Source: M3007 sp964550795 (GTDB taxonomy: Bacteria; Bacteroidota; Bacteroidia; Chitinophagales; Saprospiraceae). Taken from it: a stretch of DNA of 64,000 nt. The notes under the pieces are model-generated. The model made no database searches, was not told the DNA's origin, and was given only the letters and a program-made list of their open reading frames with translations. The DNA is taken from contig CAZKBH010000027.1 in NCBI GenBank assembly GCA_964550795.1, positions 5,460 through 69,459 of the forward strand, in the 5' to 3' direction. How positions within the stretch are numbered: the first letter of the stretch is position 1; the number at the start of each line of letters is the position of its first letter. Made by a program: the position numbers and the translations under genes. Shown here in pieces: positions 26,926 through 35,374 of the stretch.

Positions 26926-27909
26926 CTAAAATTTTCCTTCCAAAAAGGCTTGCACGTCCTGTGCGGTCTGCGCAGGATTTTCTTCTTGCGGCCAATGCCC
27001 CGTGTTGCGATAAATTTTAAGCACAGCCCCCCGGATGCGTTTGTGAAAATCATAAGCGTGTTCGGGGGAGATGCGGGTGTCTTCCGCACCCCAGAGGATG
27101 AGTGTTGGTGCTGTGATGCGTTCGATGAGGTCAATAGGCGGGCGGTTGTCTCGTACGGAGGCGCGGTCGGTAAATGCCTTTCGGTGACCCGGCAAAAGCG
27201 AAAGGTCGAAATGGCGCTTCACGAGCGTATCGGTCACCAACGCATTATCTGCCCAAATATCTTCCAGAGAAAGGCGCACAAAGGCGCGGGGGGTTACTTT
27301 CCAAAGCGAGCGGTTGAGTACGGGTGTGCTGGCAAGCCAATTAATCAAGGAGGTCTCCTTTTCTTCAAAACCCGGGGCGCCGAGCAAAATTAATTTGTCA
27401 ATCTGCTGGGGCGATTCTGCCGCGAATTGCCACGCGATTTGTGCCCCAAGCCCTGAACCCGCGATGGAGACTTTTTTCAGGTTCAATTTTTGCAAAAAAC
27501 TGTCCAAAAAACTGGCGTACATAAAGGCGCTATAGCTGCCCTGTGGATGCGGTGCGCTCAGGCCAAAGCCCGGCAGATCCAAACTAACTACCTGTTGTTT
27601 TTCACTCAGTTGATCCGTCCAGCCAGCCCAGGTATGCAGCGAACTTTGGGCATCATGCAGGAGCAAAAGGGGGGTGCCACTGCCACTGATTCTGTAATGA
27701 ATGGCCATGCCATCCACTTCCACAAATTTTGAATCCGGGAATGCGTATTGGGTAATACACTGCGCTGCGGGCAGATCCTCGTGCCAGTTGTCCCATACCC
27801 ACCAGGCCAACACGAACAGCACTGCCCATCGCAAAATGCGGGATATGCTGAAAATACTGAGCCATTTGCGTATTACGGCGACTCTTCGTGAGGTGGAAAG
27901 TGTGGTCAT
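26926..27909 (-). CDS. Alpha/beta-hydrolase with the nucleophile replaced
   Basis: A 327-residue protein with an N-terminal membrane anchor (about 27-42) and an alpha/beta-hydrolase fold. The oxyanion region is LLLLHDAQSS, the strand-5 elbow reads SIAGSGLGAQIAW, the acid is Asp277 in LWGAEDTRI, and the histidine is His305 in NTGHWPQEENP. In the aligned elbow (usual VGNSLGG) the serine position is Gly153, with Ser152 one residue earlier. The enzyme may be inactive or use a shifted serine. Located after the MITE-like element and probably co-oriented with the downstream tRNA/RNase genes, but separated from them by that element. Confidence 0.82.
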   Translation of the reverse strand: MTTLSTSRRVAVIRKWLSIFSISRILRWAVLFVLAWWVWDNWHEDLPAAQCITQYAFPDSKFVEVDGMAIHYRISGSGTPLLLLHDAQSSLHTWAGWTDQLSEKQQVVSLDLPGFGLSAPHPQGSYSAFMYASFLDSFLQKLNLKKVSIAGSGLGAQIAWQFAAESPQQIDKLILLGAPGFEEKETSLINWLASTPVLNRSLWKVTPRAFVRLSLEDIWADNALVTDTLVKRHFDLSLLPGHRKAFTDRASVRDNRPPIDLIERITAPTLILWGAEDTRISPEHAYDFHKRIRGAVLKIYRNTGHWPQEENPAQTAQDVQAFLEGKF

Positions 27910-27916
27910 GGGAAGC

Positions 27917-28450
27917 TTATGCGGACTTTTTTCGTTGATTTTTAATTAAAGCGGCTACCCCGGCTGCGAGGGCAAAACCACCCAAAGCACCCACGCACAT
28001 CCGCATAACGACCGGCCCCAGGGGCTGTGGCTGCGGGTTTTGGATGGTTCTTTCCAAATCCTGAATACGCTCCCGGTATTGGTTGGACTGTTCCGGATCG
28101 CCCAGACCAGCGGCGAGTTGGGTTTTGAGCATGTCTAATTCAAGGCCCATTTCAGCCAGCAACAAGCCGGGATCATACAGATGCAAACCGTAATAAAACA
28201 GCCAATAACAGAGGTTTATGAGCAAAAAAGTCACAAACGGCGTGCGTACTACTTCCCGAAAATCACGCCCGACCCCATTGGTCTGGCAATCTTCCAACGA
28301 AGCACGTCCCATAAAAAACAGGTAAATAGCCATGCTGCCCCATTGGAGCAGTGGGCTGAGGAACAAATTTTGCTTGGCAACGTAAAGCAGTGCGAAATAA
28401 AAAATCACCACTGCTCCGCCCAAAAATCCATAACGAACGCCTGGTGTCAT
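27917..28450 (-). CDS. DUF4199-like membrane protein
   Basis: A 177-residue protein with about four membrane spans: GFLGGAVVIFYFALLYVA, PLLQWGSMAIYLFFMG, VVRTPFVTFLLINLCYWLFYYGLHLY, and MRMCVGALGGFALAAGVAALI at the C-terminus. A charged amphipathic stretch (LDMLKTQLAAGLGDPEQSNQYRERIQDLERTIQ) sits before the last span. The layout matches the DUF4199 proteins of Bacteroidota, as does the gene upstream. The ATG at 28450 is preferred; an upstream start at 28513 would lie inside the terminator of the preceding gene. The stop is 8 bases before the hydrolase start. The function is unknown. Confidence 0.7.
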   Translation of the reverse strand: MTPGVRYGFLGGAVVIFYFALLYVAKQNLFLSPLLQWGSMAIYLFFMGRASLEDCQTNGVGRDFREVVRTPFVTFLLINLCYWLFYYGLHLYDPGLLLAEMGLELDMLKTQLAAGLGDPEQSNQYRERIQDLERTIQNPQPQPLGPVVMRMCVGALGGFALAAGVAALIKNQRKKSA

Positions 28451-28489
28451 GTGCTGGAATGAGTGTATAGACTTAAAGAAAAAAAGTAC

Positions 28490-28520
28490 AAAAAACGCCC
28501 TGCCGAGCGGCAAGGCGTTT
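28490..28520 (-). terminator. Rho-independent terminator
   Basis: On the minus strand: stem AACGCCTTGCCG with its complement (one mismatch, short loop) followed by TTTTTTG. It lies 61 bases after the stop of the DUF4199 gene at 28581. Confidence 0.8.
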
Positions 28521-28580
28521 CTGGAATTGGTGCGAAGGTACTTGAAAGCAATGTTTAAGTGCCTATGAAATCAGAAGATC

Positions 28581-29138
28581 TTAGCGCAGGAAAGCATCGG
28601 GTTGTTTTTTCATGAATGCAGCCGTTATCAACCCAATAATCAGCCCCAAAAAGAGGCCGCTAAAGAGGCTGCTTTTAAGGGTGCTGAGCAATTCGCCAGA
28701 CTTTTCAAAACCTTCCATGGCTTTTTCAAGGGCGTCTTCTGGCATATTTTGTCCCCATGTTTCCATGAATTGTTCTTTCAGGGTGACAATGTAATTTGGA
28801 TCAATAAAATTAATGAGCACATAATTCCAAAGACCCGAGATGAACATTCCAATAAAAATCGTGAACCAACCTACCAACAGCGCCTTGCCAAAACTGATGT
28901 TACCACCATCCAGCTGGTCTCGCTGATGCCGAACAGCGATTACCGCGAAGAGGGCTCCGATGACCAAAATGGAGCCGTATAAAAGAACAATGCTTCCCAT
29001 GGACATTAAGTTAGCATTGAGCAGATACATTAATAGAGAAACTGCCACAAGTGCCCCGCCACAGTAGGCGCCATTGATCAGCACGGTGTTCCAGATGGGT
29101 GCAACACTTGGTTTGGGTGAATAATCCAGTGAATCCAT
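28581..29138 (-). CDS. DUF4199 domain-containing membrane protein
   Basis: A 185-residue inner-membrane protein with the classic DUF4199 pattern. Two spans near the N-terminus are NGAYCGGALVAVSLLMYLL and MGSIVLLYGSILVIGALFAVIAV. HQRDQLDGGNISFGKALLVGWFTIFIGMFISGLWNYV follows, then an amphipathic loop and a last span LFSGLFLGLIIGLITAAFM before MKKQPDAFLR. No enzyme motif is present. A strong terminator follows, so it is a transcription unit of its own or follows the M1 peptidase gene (42 bases upstream). The function of the family is not known. Confidence 0.85.
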   Translation of the reverse strand: MDSLDYSPKPSVAPIWNTVLINGAYCGGALVAVSLLMYLLNANLMSMGSIVLLYGSILVIGALFAVIAVRHQRDQLDGGNISFGKALLVGWFTIFIGMFISGLWNYVLINFIDPNYIVTLKEQFMETWGQNMPEDALEKAMEGFEKSGELLSTLKSSLFSGLFLGLIIGLITAAFMKKQPDAFLR

Positions 29139-29180
29139 AACGTTTTGAATTTGATGAAAGATTGAAGTGATATTGGTTTG

Positions 29181-31853
29181 TTAAAACATATCGTAATACA
29201 ACTTCAGCGTCGGATCTGTTTCTTTCGATTTGATTTCATTGATAATCGTTTGCAGGGCGCTCACTTTTTCGCTGTTGCCTTGTGCGCGGAAGTGATTGCG
29301 CAGATCGGCAATGGCTTTGGTGGCTCCGAATCGGCGCCATTCGCTGGTTTTCAGGTTGAGCGAAATGGCCTTAAACTGTTCCACGCCTGCATCCAACAAG
29401 GCGGCATCATTCAATCCGACCAGGAATTTTTGGTAATTATCAAAAAACGGGAAGGCTCCGAAACCGTCTGCTTTGGCCAATTTTTGTTCAAAAAACGGCA
29501 AATTAGAACGGTCTGGCTCATCGGCAAATAGTTCAGATAATACGGGCGTAAATGCCTCTGAATCATCATTTTGCAAAGATTTAGAAGCCTCTTTGGCAGC
29601 AACAGGATCCAGTTTTTGAAGCGCAGAAAGGGCCGCACCTACTACGCTGTAAGCTTGATCGGTCCCCATGTTTTTTTGAAAAACAGGAATGTACTGTTTG
29701 TCGCCCGTGCGCCCCAAAATGTTGATGGCGCTGGCTCGAACCTCTGGCTCCGGATCCGTCTCGGCCAGAACTTTCACGATGGGCAAAATACTGGGGTCTT
29801 CCATCCCGTCGGCCATGAGGGCCTGCTGCCGGATGCCGTGGTATTTGTCGGTCAAAGCCTCTTTGTAAACCGCCTGCGTGAGCGCCGAAGGATCGGCTTG
29901 CAAGGCTTCCATCGCCTCCACGCGGTCGCGGAAAAGGGGGGCGTTGCGGAACATAAACGCCCACTCCTGAGCATTGTGCAGGTCGTTTTTTTGACAAAGC
30001 AGGGATTTTGTAGCGTCAAAATTCAGCAATGCAGGCTCGCTCGGGGAGTCAAACAAAAAGGTCTGTTGACGCTTCGTAATCCGAATCTGCTCGCGACGGG
30101 ATTTGCCAGATGCATCATAAATATCCACTGCAACCGGGAGTTCAAAAACCCGCGCAACCTCCGGACCATCCTGGTTTTGGGTCACGGTTACACTGGCTTT
30201 TTTGGTCGTTTCATCCCAGCCATATTCGATGTCGAGCAAGGGGTGACCAGCGCCCAGGTACCACTGATTAAAAAACCAGTTCAGATCCTGACCCACCACA
30301 TCTTCAAACGCGAGGCGGAGTTCGTGAACTTCTACATCGGTGTATTCGTGCTGTTTGAGGTAGCGATTGAGGCCTGCAAAAAACGCTTCGTCGCCCACAT
30401 ATCCGCGGAGCATGTGCAGGACGCAGCCGCCCTTGTTATACGAGTGCGCATCAAACATATCCTCCCGGTTCTCGTATCCAAAATGAATCAAAGGGTGGCC
30501 TCCATCGCTGGCGGAGTAGAAGTAGCCCTGTTGTTCTACCATCAGATGTTCGTCTGCGGCATCGCGGCCATACTTGTTTTCAATCCAGAGGTATTCGGAA
30601 TAATTGGCAAAACCCTCGTTGAGCGTGAGGTTGGCCCAGTTCTCGGTGGTGACTAAATCGCCGAACCAGTGGTGGAACATTTCGTGGGCAACCACTTTTT
30701 CGTTTGTCATGTGGTCGTCCATCAATTCACGCTTGGTTTTTTGCATGAATTCACCAAAAATAACCCCCGTGGTATTTTCCATGGCACCGCTAACATAGTC
30801 ACGCACAACGACTTGCGCGTATTTCTGCCAAGGGTATGGATACTCCAGTTTGTTGGAAAAGAACTCCAACATTTCGACGGTGTACGGGTAAATATCGCGG
30901 GCATGCGGCTCGAATTTAGGCTCCACGTAGTAATCCACGTCAATGCCGCGCCACTTGTCTTTCACCACTGCAAATTCCCCAATGGCCATCATAAACAGGT
31001 AAGGCGCGTGGGGCTTGTCCATTTTCCAATAATCGGTGCGGGTACCGTCGGCGTTCTTTTTGGAGGAGAGCATCAGGCCGTTTGAAAGTGTTTTGTACTT
31101 GTCTTCCACGGTGATGTACATCTCCTGCGTGCAGCGTTCGTTCGGCTTATCCACAGTTGGCATCCAGAACGAGTTGCTTTCGGTTTCGCCCTGCGTCCAG
31201 ATTTGCATGGGCTTGTCTTTTGTTGCCCCATCGGCATTGATAAAATACAGGCCTTTGTCGCTGGTAATGGCTGCGCTGCCGCCGAATGCTTCGCGCTCGT
31301 CGGGCTTGGCGGTGTAGGTAATGGCTATTTTGAATTCATCCTTTCGGGTGAATGTTTTGCCTAGTTGGATGGTGATTTGTTCGTTGTTGTAATCGTATTT
31401 CAACGCTTGCCCCTCTCCTTTCTGGGCGGGTTTTTCATCGGCAAATGTCACCGAATGAATGTCAAAATTTTTGGCATCCAGGGTCACCTGGTCGGTGGCA
31501 TAAAACCAGGGGCGCATGGTGAGGGTTGCCTTTCCGTTGGCGCGTTTTTTAGCCCAATCGAAGGAGATTTCTACCTTGGTGTGGATCAAATCCACCTCAA
31601 AAGTGTGGGAAGCGTTGTAGGGACGCAGCGAATCGAGGTTATCGCCTGCCTGAGGCTCGACGGGGATTTCATCGAGCAGGTTATACTCAACGAGTTCTTC
31701 GTCTTCGCCCATGAGGGGCTTGCTCAGCGTGTCCCATTGCGCTTGATCTTCGGGGTGATTGGGTTTGCTTGCGATTTGGTTGCCGGTTTTGGGCGTACAA
31801 GCGAGGTAAAGGGTGAGGAGGGCGATGAGGGTTGTGGAAAGTAGTGGACGCAT
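29181..31853 (-). CDS. M1 family zinc aminopeptidase, lipoprotein
   Basis: An 890-residue metallopeptidase that removes N-terminal residues from peptides. The signal peptide ends at a lipobox, TLYLACTP (Cys19), so it is envelope-anchored. The N-terminal beta domain is about 85-290. The catalytic domain holds the exopeptidase motif GAMEN and the zinc site HEMFHH (His390, Glu391, His394) followed 19 residues later by Glu413 in NEGFAN. The C-terminal region is helical with HEAT-like repeats (VLAETDPEPEVRASAINILGRTGDKQYIPVF). Length is normal for the ERAP-like subfamily. Confidence 0.95.
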   Translation of the reverse strand: MRPLLSTTLIALLTLYLACTPKTGNQIASKPNHPEDQAQWDTLSKPLMGEDEELVEYNLLDEIPVEPQAGDNLDSLRPYNASHTFEVDLIHTKVEISFDWAKKRANGKATLTMRPWFYATDQVTLDAKNFDIHSVTFADEKPAQKGEGQALKYDYNNEQITIQLGKTFTRKDEFKIAITYTAKPDEREAFGGSAAITSDKGLYFINADGATKDKPMQIWTQGETESNSFWMPTVDKPNERCTQEMYITVEDKYKTLSNGLMLSSKKNADGTRTDYWKMDKPHAPYLFMMAIGEFAVVKDKWRGIDVDYYVEPKFEPHARDIYPYTVEMLEFFSNKLEYPYPWQKYAQVVVRDYVSGAMENTTGVIFGEFMQKTKRELMDDHMTNEKVVAHEMFHHWFGDLVTTENWANLTLNEGFANYSEYLWIENKYGRDAADEHLMVEQQGYFYSASDGGHPLIHFGYENREDMFDAHSYNKGGCVLHMLRGYVGDEAFFAGLNRYLKQHEYTDVEVHELRLAFEDVVGQDLNWFFNQWYLGAGHPLLDIEYGWDETTKKASVTVTQNQDGPEVARVFELPVAVDIYDASGKSRREQIRITKRQQTFLFDSPSEPALLNFDATKSLLCQKNDLHNAQEWAFMFRNAPLFRDRVEAMEALQADPSALTQAVYKEALTDKYHGIRQQALMADGMEDPSILPIVKVLAETDPEPEVRASAINILGRTGDKQYIPVFQKNMGTDQAYSVVGAALSALQKLDPVAAKEASKSLQNDDSEAFTPVLSELFADEPDRSNLPFFEQKLAKADGFGAFPFFDNYQKFLVGLNDAALLDAGVEQFKAISLNLKTSEWRRFGATKAIADLRNHFRAQGNSEKVSALQTIINEIKSKETDPTLKLYYDMF

Positions 31854-31905
31854 TGAAGTTATTGAATGTGTGATAATCGTTTAGGAGGGATTTTCTGGTC
31901 AATTA

Positions 31906-31975
31906 GCCGCATAGCGGCGACATTTTGGTAGCCCAAGGGGCGATTAAGATGATAAGAACCGCATAGCGGTGACAC
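31906..31975. repeat. Pair of CCGCATAGCGG repeats
   Basis: The hairpin word CCGC-ATA-GCGG occurs at 31907-31917 and 31959-31969; in each case GACA or TGACA follows. It sits in the 143-bp spacer between the YgiT-type gene and the M1 peptidase gene. Confidence 0.55.
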
Positions 31976-31996
31976 TATTTGTTCTTTGGGTTGCTC

Positions 31997-32230
31997 CTAA
32001 CCCATCGCCATTACCTCTATCTGCGTGTTCTGCGCTTTTGCCCTGGCCGCAATCGCCTCTAATTTTACCGAGGTTGGGTCGTCAATCCATTCTTCCCCAC
32101 ATTGTGTACAAACAAAGGCTGGCACATTTCTTACCACCACCAAGCCAGAACTCAGGTCAACGGTAAACGTGATTTTGCCGGAATCTACTTTCCCTCCACA
32201 AATGGGACATTTTGATGGGATATGGCTCAT
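31997..32230 (-). CDS. YgiT-type zinc-finger protein (antitoxin-like)
   Basis: A 77-residue protein with the two CxxC pairs of the MqsA/YgiT N-terminal zinc domain: Cys8/Cys11 (KCPICGG) and Cys41/Cys44 (FVCTQCGEEW). The middle VDLSSGLVVVRNVPA is characteristic. The C-terminus is short and has no helix-turn-helix, unlike full MqsA. It follows the DUF4258 gene: that gene's TGA at 32233-32235 is two bases before this ATG at 32230. This pairing is common in putative toxin-antitoxin loci. A TTG two codons earlier is less likely as start. Confidence 0.85.
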   Translation of the reverse strand: MSHIPSKCPICGGKVDSGKITFTVDLSSGLVVVRNVPAFVCTQCGEEWIDDPTSVKLEAIAARAKAQNTQIEVMAMG

Positions 32231-32232
32231 GA

Positions 32233-32556
32233 TCAATTCTTTTTAGTTTTAAAATCCGATTCAAAAATGTTTAAGTCGGGTTCGTAGGCTGTGATAACAA
32301 AAATTTGCTGATCGGCTTCATCAAATGAAACAACAACATGGATAGGTCGGTTTTCAGGAAAGCCTAAAACTAGGGCGCTGGGAAATGGTCTGTCATCAAA
32401 ATACTGACGAATCACTTCGCCATTTTCCAGAACAGTTATCACTTCATCACGACTAATTCCTCGTGCTATCATCTTTTCTAGCGCATGTTTCCGCCATAGA
32501 ATGCTGCCAGTTGCGATGGCATGCTTAAACAAAAAAGCATCGAAGGGAAATTGCAT
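32233..32556 (-). CDS. DUF4258 domain protein (toxin-like)
   Basis: A 107-residue protein of the DUF4258 family. The core reads ILWRKHALEKMIARGISRDEVITVLENGEVIRQYFDDRPFPSALVLGF, ending in IHVVVSFDEADQQIFVITAYEP. The fold is close to RelE/BrnT-type RNases: the H-A-x-x-R-M-x-x-R-x-I motif and the ITAYEPD end match. It is the first gene of a two-gene unit with a YgiT-type partner. Toxin activity has not been shown for most members, so this is a candidate. The leader contains an xisH remnant. Confidence 0.85.
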   Translation of the reverse strand: MQFPFDAFLFKHAIATGSILWRKHALEKMIARGISRDEVITVLENGEVIRQYFDDRPFPSALVLGFPENRPIHVVVSFDEADQQIFVITAYEPDLNIFESDFKTKKN

Positions 32557-32601
32557 GTCTAGGTTTTAAGTGCTAAATCTGAGTTTAAATTTCTCTTGGC
32601 T

Positions 32602-32679
32602 TTATGGATCATGTGTGATTTCCCAACCGTCCTTCTCCAATGCCATCCGCACAATTTGGTGAAATTTATCTCTTGCCAT
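32602..32679 (-). pseudogene. Remnant of xisH (first 25 codons)
   Basis: On the minus strand an ATG at 32679 encodes MARDKFHQIVRMALEKDGW-EITHDP and then TAA. This matches the N-terminus of XisH, the controlling factor of fdxN-element excision, a protein of about 140 residues that is usually followed by XisI. The rest of xisH and any xisI are missing. It lies 45 bases before the DUF4258 start and 38 bases after a -7 box, so it may persist as a short upstream reading frame. Confidence 0.7.
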
Positions 32680-32717
32680 GCGTTCGATATAACCGAAATT
32701 TTTTCATTTCCACTCCA

Positions 32718-32725
32718 CAAAGTTA
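32718..32725 (-). promoter_or_regulatory. Bacteroidota -7 box (TAACTTTG)
   Basis: Minus-strand TAACTTTG, 38 bases before the xisH-like start at 32679. It probably transcribes the remnant together with DUF4258-YgiT. Confidence 0.55.
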
Positions 32726-32817
32726 CCGCCCCCAGCCAAATTCCAGCTCCTTTTCGTCAGAACGCTCCGAATAACGTCGTTTCACCCATTTCATTTGAGT
32801 TAACGGATAATTTTCTA

Positions 32818-32885
32818 TGGTTTAGGCTCCGGGGTACTCACCGGGTGACTCGAGTCACCCGGTGAGTACCCCGGAGCCTAAACCA
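32818..32885. repeat. 68-bp perfect palindrome without spacer
   Basis: Bases 32818-32851 are exactly the reverse complement of 32852-32885; the centre is GACTC-GAGTC and the arms contain CCGGGGTACTCACCGGGTGA. It lies in the 394-bp spacer 32557-32950, 65 bases before the membrane TPR gene. The spacer also holds the xisH remnant and its promoter. Confidence 0.95.
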
Positions 32886-32950
32886 CGAAAATAATTGCCC
32901 GTAAAACGAATTCGTATTTCCTTTGTCCGAACGAAAAACTTGTACCGGCC

Positions 32951-35035
32951 ATGTCCAAGAAAAATAAAAACACCCAGGCGTCTGTCAAATCCGCTGTTTC
33001 AAAATCCTCCGAAAACCATCCGGTTAGTGTTGCCGCCCCCAGCGTGGTTTCAGATCGCCTAATGCTTGCGGGCTGCCTGCTGCTGACTTTTTTGGTTTTC
33101 GCCAACACGTTTAGCGCGGGCTTCGTCAACTGGGACGACCACGGCTACCTGTGGCTCAATCCGATGGTGCAACCCCTCGGCAGCATGGATCTTGGCCAGA
33201 TTTTTACTGGACACACCCATGGCAACTATTCCCCCCTCGTGGTGCTCACCTACTGTTTTGAACACACCTTCGACACGGTGGTGAAACCCGGCCAGATGTC
33301 GGTGGAAAACTTTCAGCCTTTTCTGTACCATTTCAATAATGTATTGCTTCACGTGGGCACTACTGCGTTGGCGTTTTTCTTTTTTCGGGCGTTGGGCGTG
33401 CGAGGCTGGGGACTGGCGCTCGGGACGGCGCTTTTTGGCATCCACCCGATGCGCGTGGAAAGTGTGGCCTGGGTGACGGAACGAAAAGACGTGCTGTACG
33501 GCCTGTTTTACATCGCTGCCTTGTTGGCGTACTGGAAATATCTGGCCGAACAAAAAAGCAAGTATTATGTGTTCGCGCTGGTGCTGGGACTGCTCTCGCT
33601 GTTCTCCAAAATACAGGCGGTTTCGCTGCCGCTTTCCATGTTGGCCCTGGATTGGCTGGCCGGGCGAGATTTAAAAAATATGAAGGTTTGGATTGAAAAA
33701 GTGCCATTTTTTGCACTTTCTCTGGTGTTTGGCCTGGTTGGCATTCATTTTTTGGGCGAAGCAGAGGGCTTTAAAGACGCGGGTTATTCCGTGGTGGAAC
33801 GTTTCTTTTTTGCCACCACTTCGCTTTGGAATTACCTGTATAAAACCCTCGTGCCCCTGGGTCTTTCGGCCTATTATCCTTACCCAAAATCGGGAGCGAT
33901 GCCTGGCTTGTACTATGCTTCTCCGTTGGCCTTGGTCGCCATTGGCTGGTGGGTTTGGGGGAGTTTGAAACACGGCAAAACCGTCGCTTTTGGCTTTGTT
34001 TTTTTTCTGGTCAACATCGTTTTTGTCCTGCAATTCAAGGGCGCGGGCAAAGCCTTCATGGCCGATCGTTTTACCTATATTCCCTATCTCGGCCTGTTTT
34101 TTATTTTGGCCAAAACCTATTCAGACATTGATTCCGGGAAAATCAAAACGGGATTAAAAAGCACCCTGCCTTACCTCGCTGCAGGATTTTTGGCCCTCTG
34201 TGCAGTGCTCACGGTGATGCAAAACAACACCTGGAAATCAAGCATCAGTCTCTGGGAAAATGTTACTGCCAAACACCCGAAAGACGCCCTTTCCTGGTCG
34301 AACCTGGGCCTTGCGTACGATGATCTGGAAGCTTATGAAAAATCAGTGAAAGCTTATGAACAGGCGATAAAAGTGGATCCGCTTTATTTTGATGCGAATT
34401 TCAACCTCGCGGTGGCTTTCAACAAGTTGAAACGCTTTGACGAAGCTGCGCAGATGTTTGGCCGCTGCATGGAACTCAAACCTGATTTCACTGACTCCTG
34501 GTATGCCCGTGGTCAGGTGTATTTACTACAAAGTGAATTTAGCAAAGCCATCGTTGACCTGGAAAAATTTGCCCAAATGGAGTCCAAGGAGCCGGTGGAC
34601 AAAATTCAATCAAGTATTGGGATGGCGTATGCCGGAGCGGGTCAGCACGAACGCGCCATTGCGGCGTTTGATCGGGCCATCCAGGCAAAAGCAGACCCGG
34701 ATCACCATTTTAGAAAAGGAAACGCCCACGCGGCCATGGGCAATATGCAAGCGGCGATTGCTTCCTATGACAATGCCCTCCGCATTGCGCCCGACTACTC
34801 GGACGCAGTGAACAATAAAGGAAATGCCTATGCCAGCATGGGCAAATTTTCAGAGGCGCTGCTTTATTTTGACGAGGCAATCAAGATGAACCCAGGGGCT
34901 GCGAATTTTAAATTTAACCGGGGAATGGCCCGTCGCTCCGCTGGCGATCCGGCGGGCGCTTGTGCGGATTGGCAACAGGCGGCAGCGGGCGGTTATACGC
35001 AGGCCCAGAGCCTGATCCAGCAGTTTTGCAAATGA
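32951..35035 (+). CDS. Membrane glycosyltransferase-like protein with C-terminal TPR repeats
   Basis: A 694-residue protein. About 35 charged residues precede a multi-span membrane half (about 36-420), with the loop WDDHGYLWLNP and the segment FGIHPMRVESVAWVTERKDVLYGLFY. This matches the DUF1736/TMTC-type membrane glycosyltransferases. About seven TPR units follow (about 430-690; for example SWSNLGLAYDDLEAYEKSVKAYEQAIKVDP), facing the periplasm in relatives. The conserved Asp-Asp in the first loop supports a lipid-linked sugar transferase; the target protein is unknown. It is preceded by the 68-bp palindrome. Confidence 0.86.
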   Translation: MSKKNKNTQASVKSAVSKSSENHPVSVAAPSVVSDRLMLAGCLLLTFLVFANTFSAGFVNWDDHGYLWLNPMVQPLGSMDLGQIFTGHTHGNYSPLVVLTYCFEHTFDTVVKPGQMSVENFQPFLYHFNNVLLHVGTTALAFFFFRALGVRGWGLALGTALFGIHPMRVESVAWVTERKDVLYGLFYIAALLAYWKYLAEQKSKYYVFALVLGLLSLFSKIQAVSLPLSMLALDWLAGRDLKNMKVWIEKVPFFALSLVFGLVGIHFLGEAEGFKDAGYSVVERFFFATTSLWNYLYKTLVPLGLSAYYPYPKSGAMPGLYYASPLALVAIGWWVWGSLKHGKTVAFGFVFFLVNIVFVLQFKGAGKAFMADRFTYIPYLGLFFILAKTYSDIDSGKIKTGLKSTLPYLAAGFLALCAVLTVMQNNTWKSSISLWENVTAKHPKDALSWSNLGLAYDDLEAYEKSVKAYEQAIKVDPLYFDANFNLAVAFNKLKRFDEAAQMFGRCMELKPDFTDSWYARGQVYLLQSEFSKAIVDLEKFAQMESKEPVDKIQSSIGMAYAGAGQHERAIAAFDRAIQAKADPDHHFRKGNAHAAMGNMQAAIASYDNALRIAPDYSDAVNNKGNAYASMGKFSEALLYFDEAIKMNPGAANFKFNRGMARRSAGDPAGACADWQQAAAGGYTQAQSLIQQFCK

Positions 35036-35043
35036 GTATAGTC

Positions 35044-35084
35044 TGATTGATTCGATTTTTCGATTAAGTTGATTGATTCGATTG
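35044..35084. repeat. Two TGATTGATTCGATT repeats
   Basis: TGATTGATTCGATT(T/G) at 35044-35058 and 35070-35084, just after the stop of the TPR gene. It is the reverse complement of the CAATCGAATCAATC motif iterated at 45655-45713, also directly after a plus-strand stop. Confidence 0.6.
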
Positions 35085-35222
35085 GGTACCAATGCCTTGA
35101 GTTAACTATAATCAGAAAATAATGTAACAAATTAACTGAATTGTGTAACAGCCACAAAATCAATTGCCAGCACCTTTGTGAGACCCAGCTATAATGAACT
35201 CCAAATCCGGAGGCAGCTTTTC

Positions 35223-35363
35223 ATGGGTGCTAAACGCAATAAAATGAACAATTTTCTCAGAGGAATCATTTCAGGAGCGGGTGCTATGAAATTTGGAGGC
35301 GGTTGCTTTGGTACCATTGTCGTATTCATCATCATTTGGGTGATATTGGGACAGTGTAACTAG
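35223..35363 (+). CDS. Small single-span membrane protein
   Basis: A 46-residue protein with a polar N-terminus (MGAKRNKMNNFLRG), a glycine-rich stretch (FGGGCFGT) and one membrane span (IVVFIIIWVILG) ending QCN. The ATG at 35223 is preceded by GGAGG at 35209-35213, an unusually good ribosome binding site for this window. The ATG at 35244 is possible. It ends 11 bases before the YihY gene and is probably co-transcribed. The function is unknown. Confidence 0.62.
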   Translation: MGAKRNKMNNFLRGIISGAGAMKFGGGCFGTIVVFIIIWVILGQCN

Positions 35364-35374
35364 GATCAGGATAC

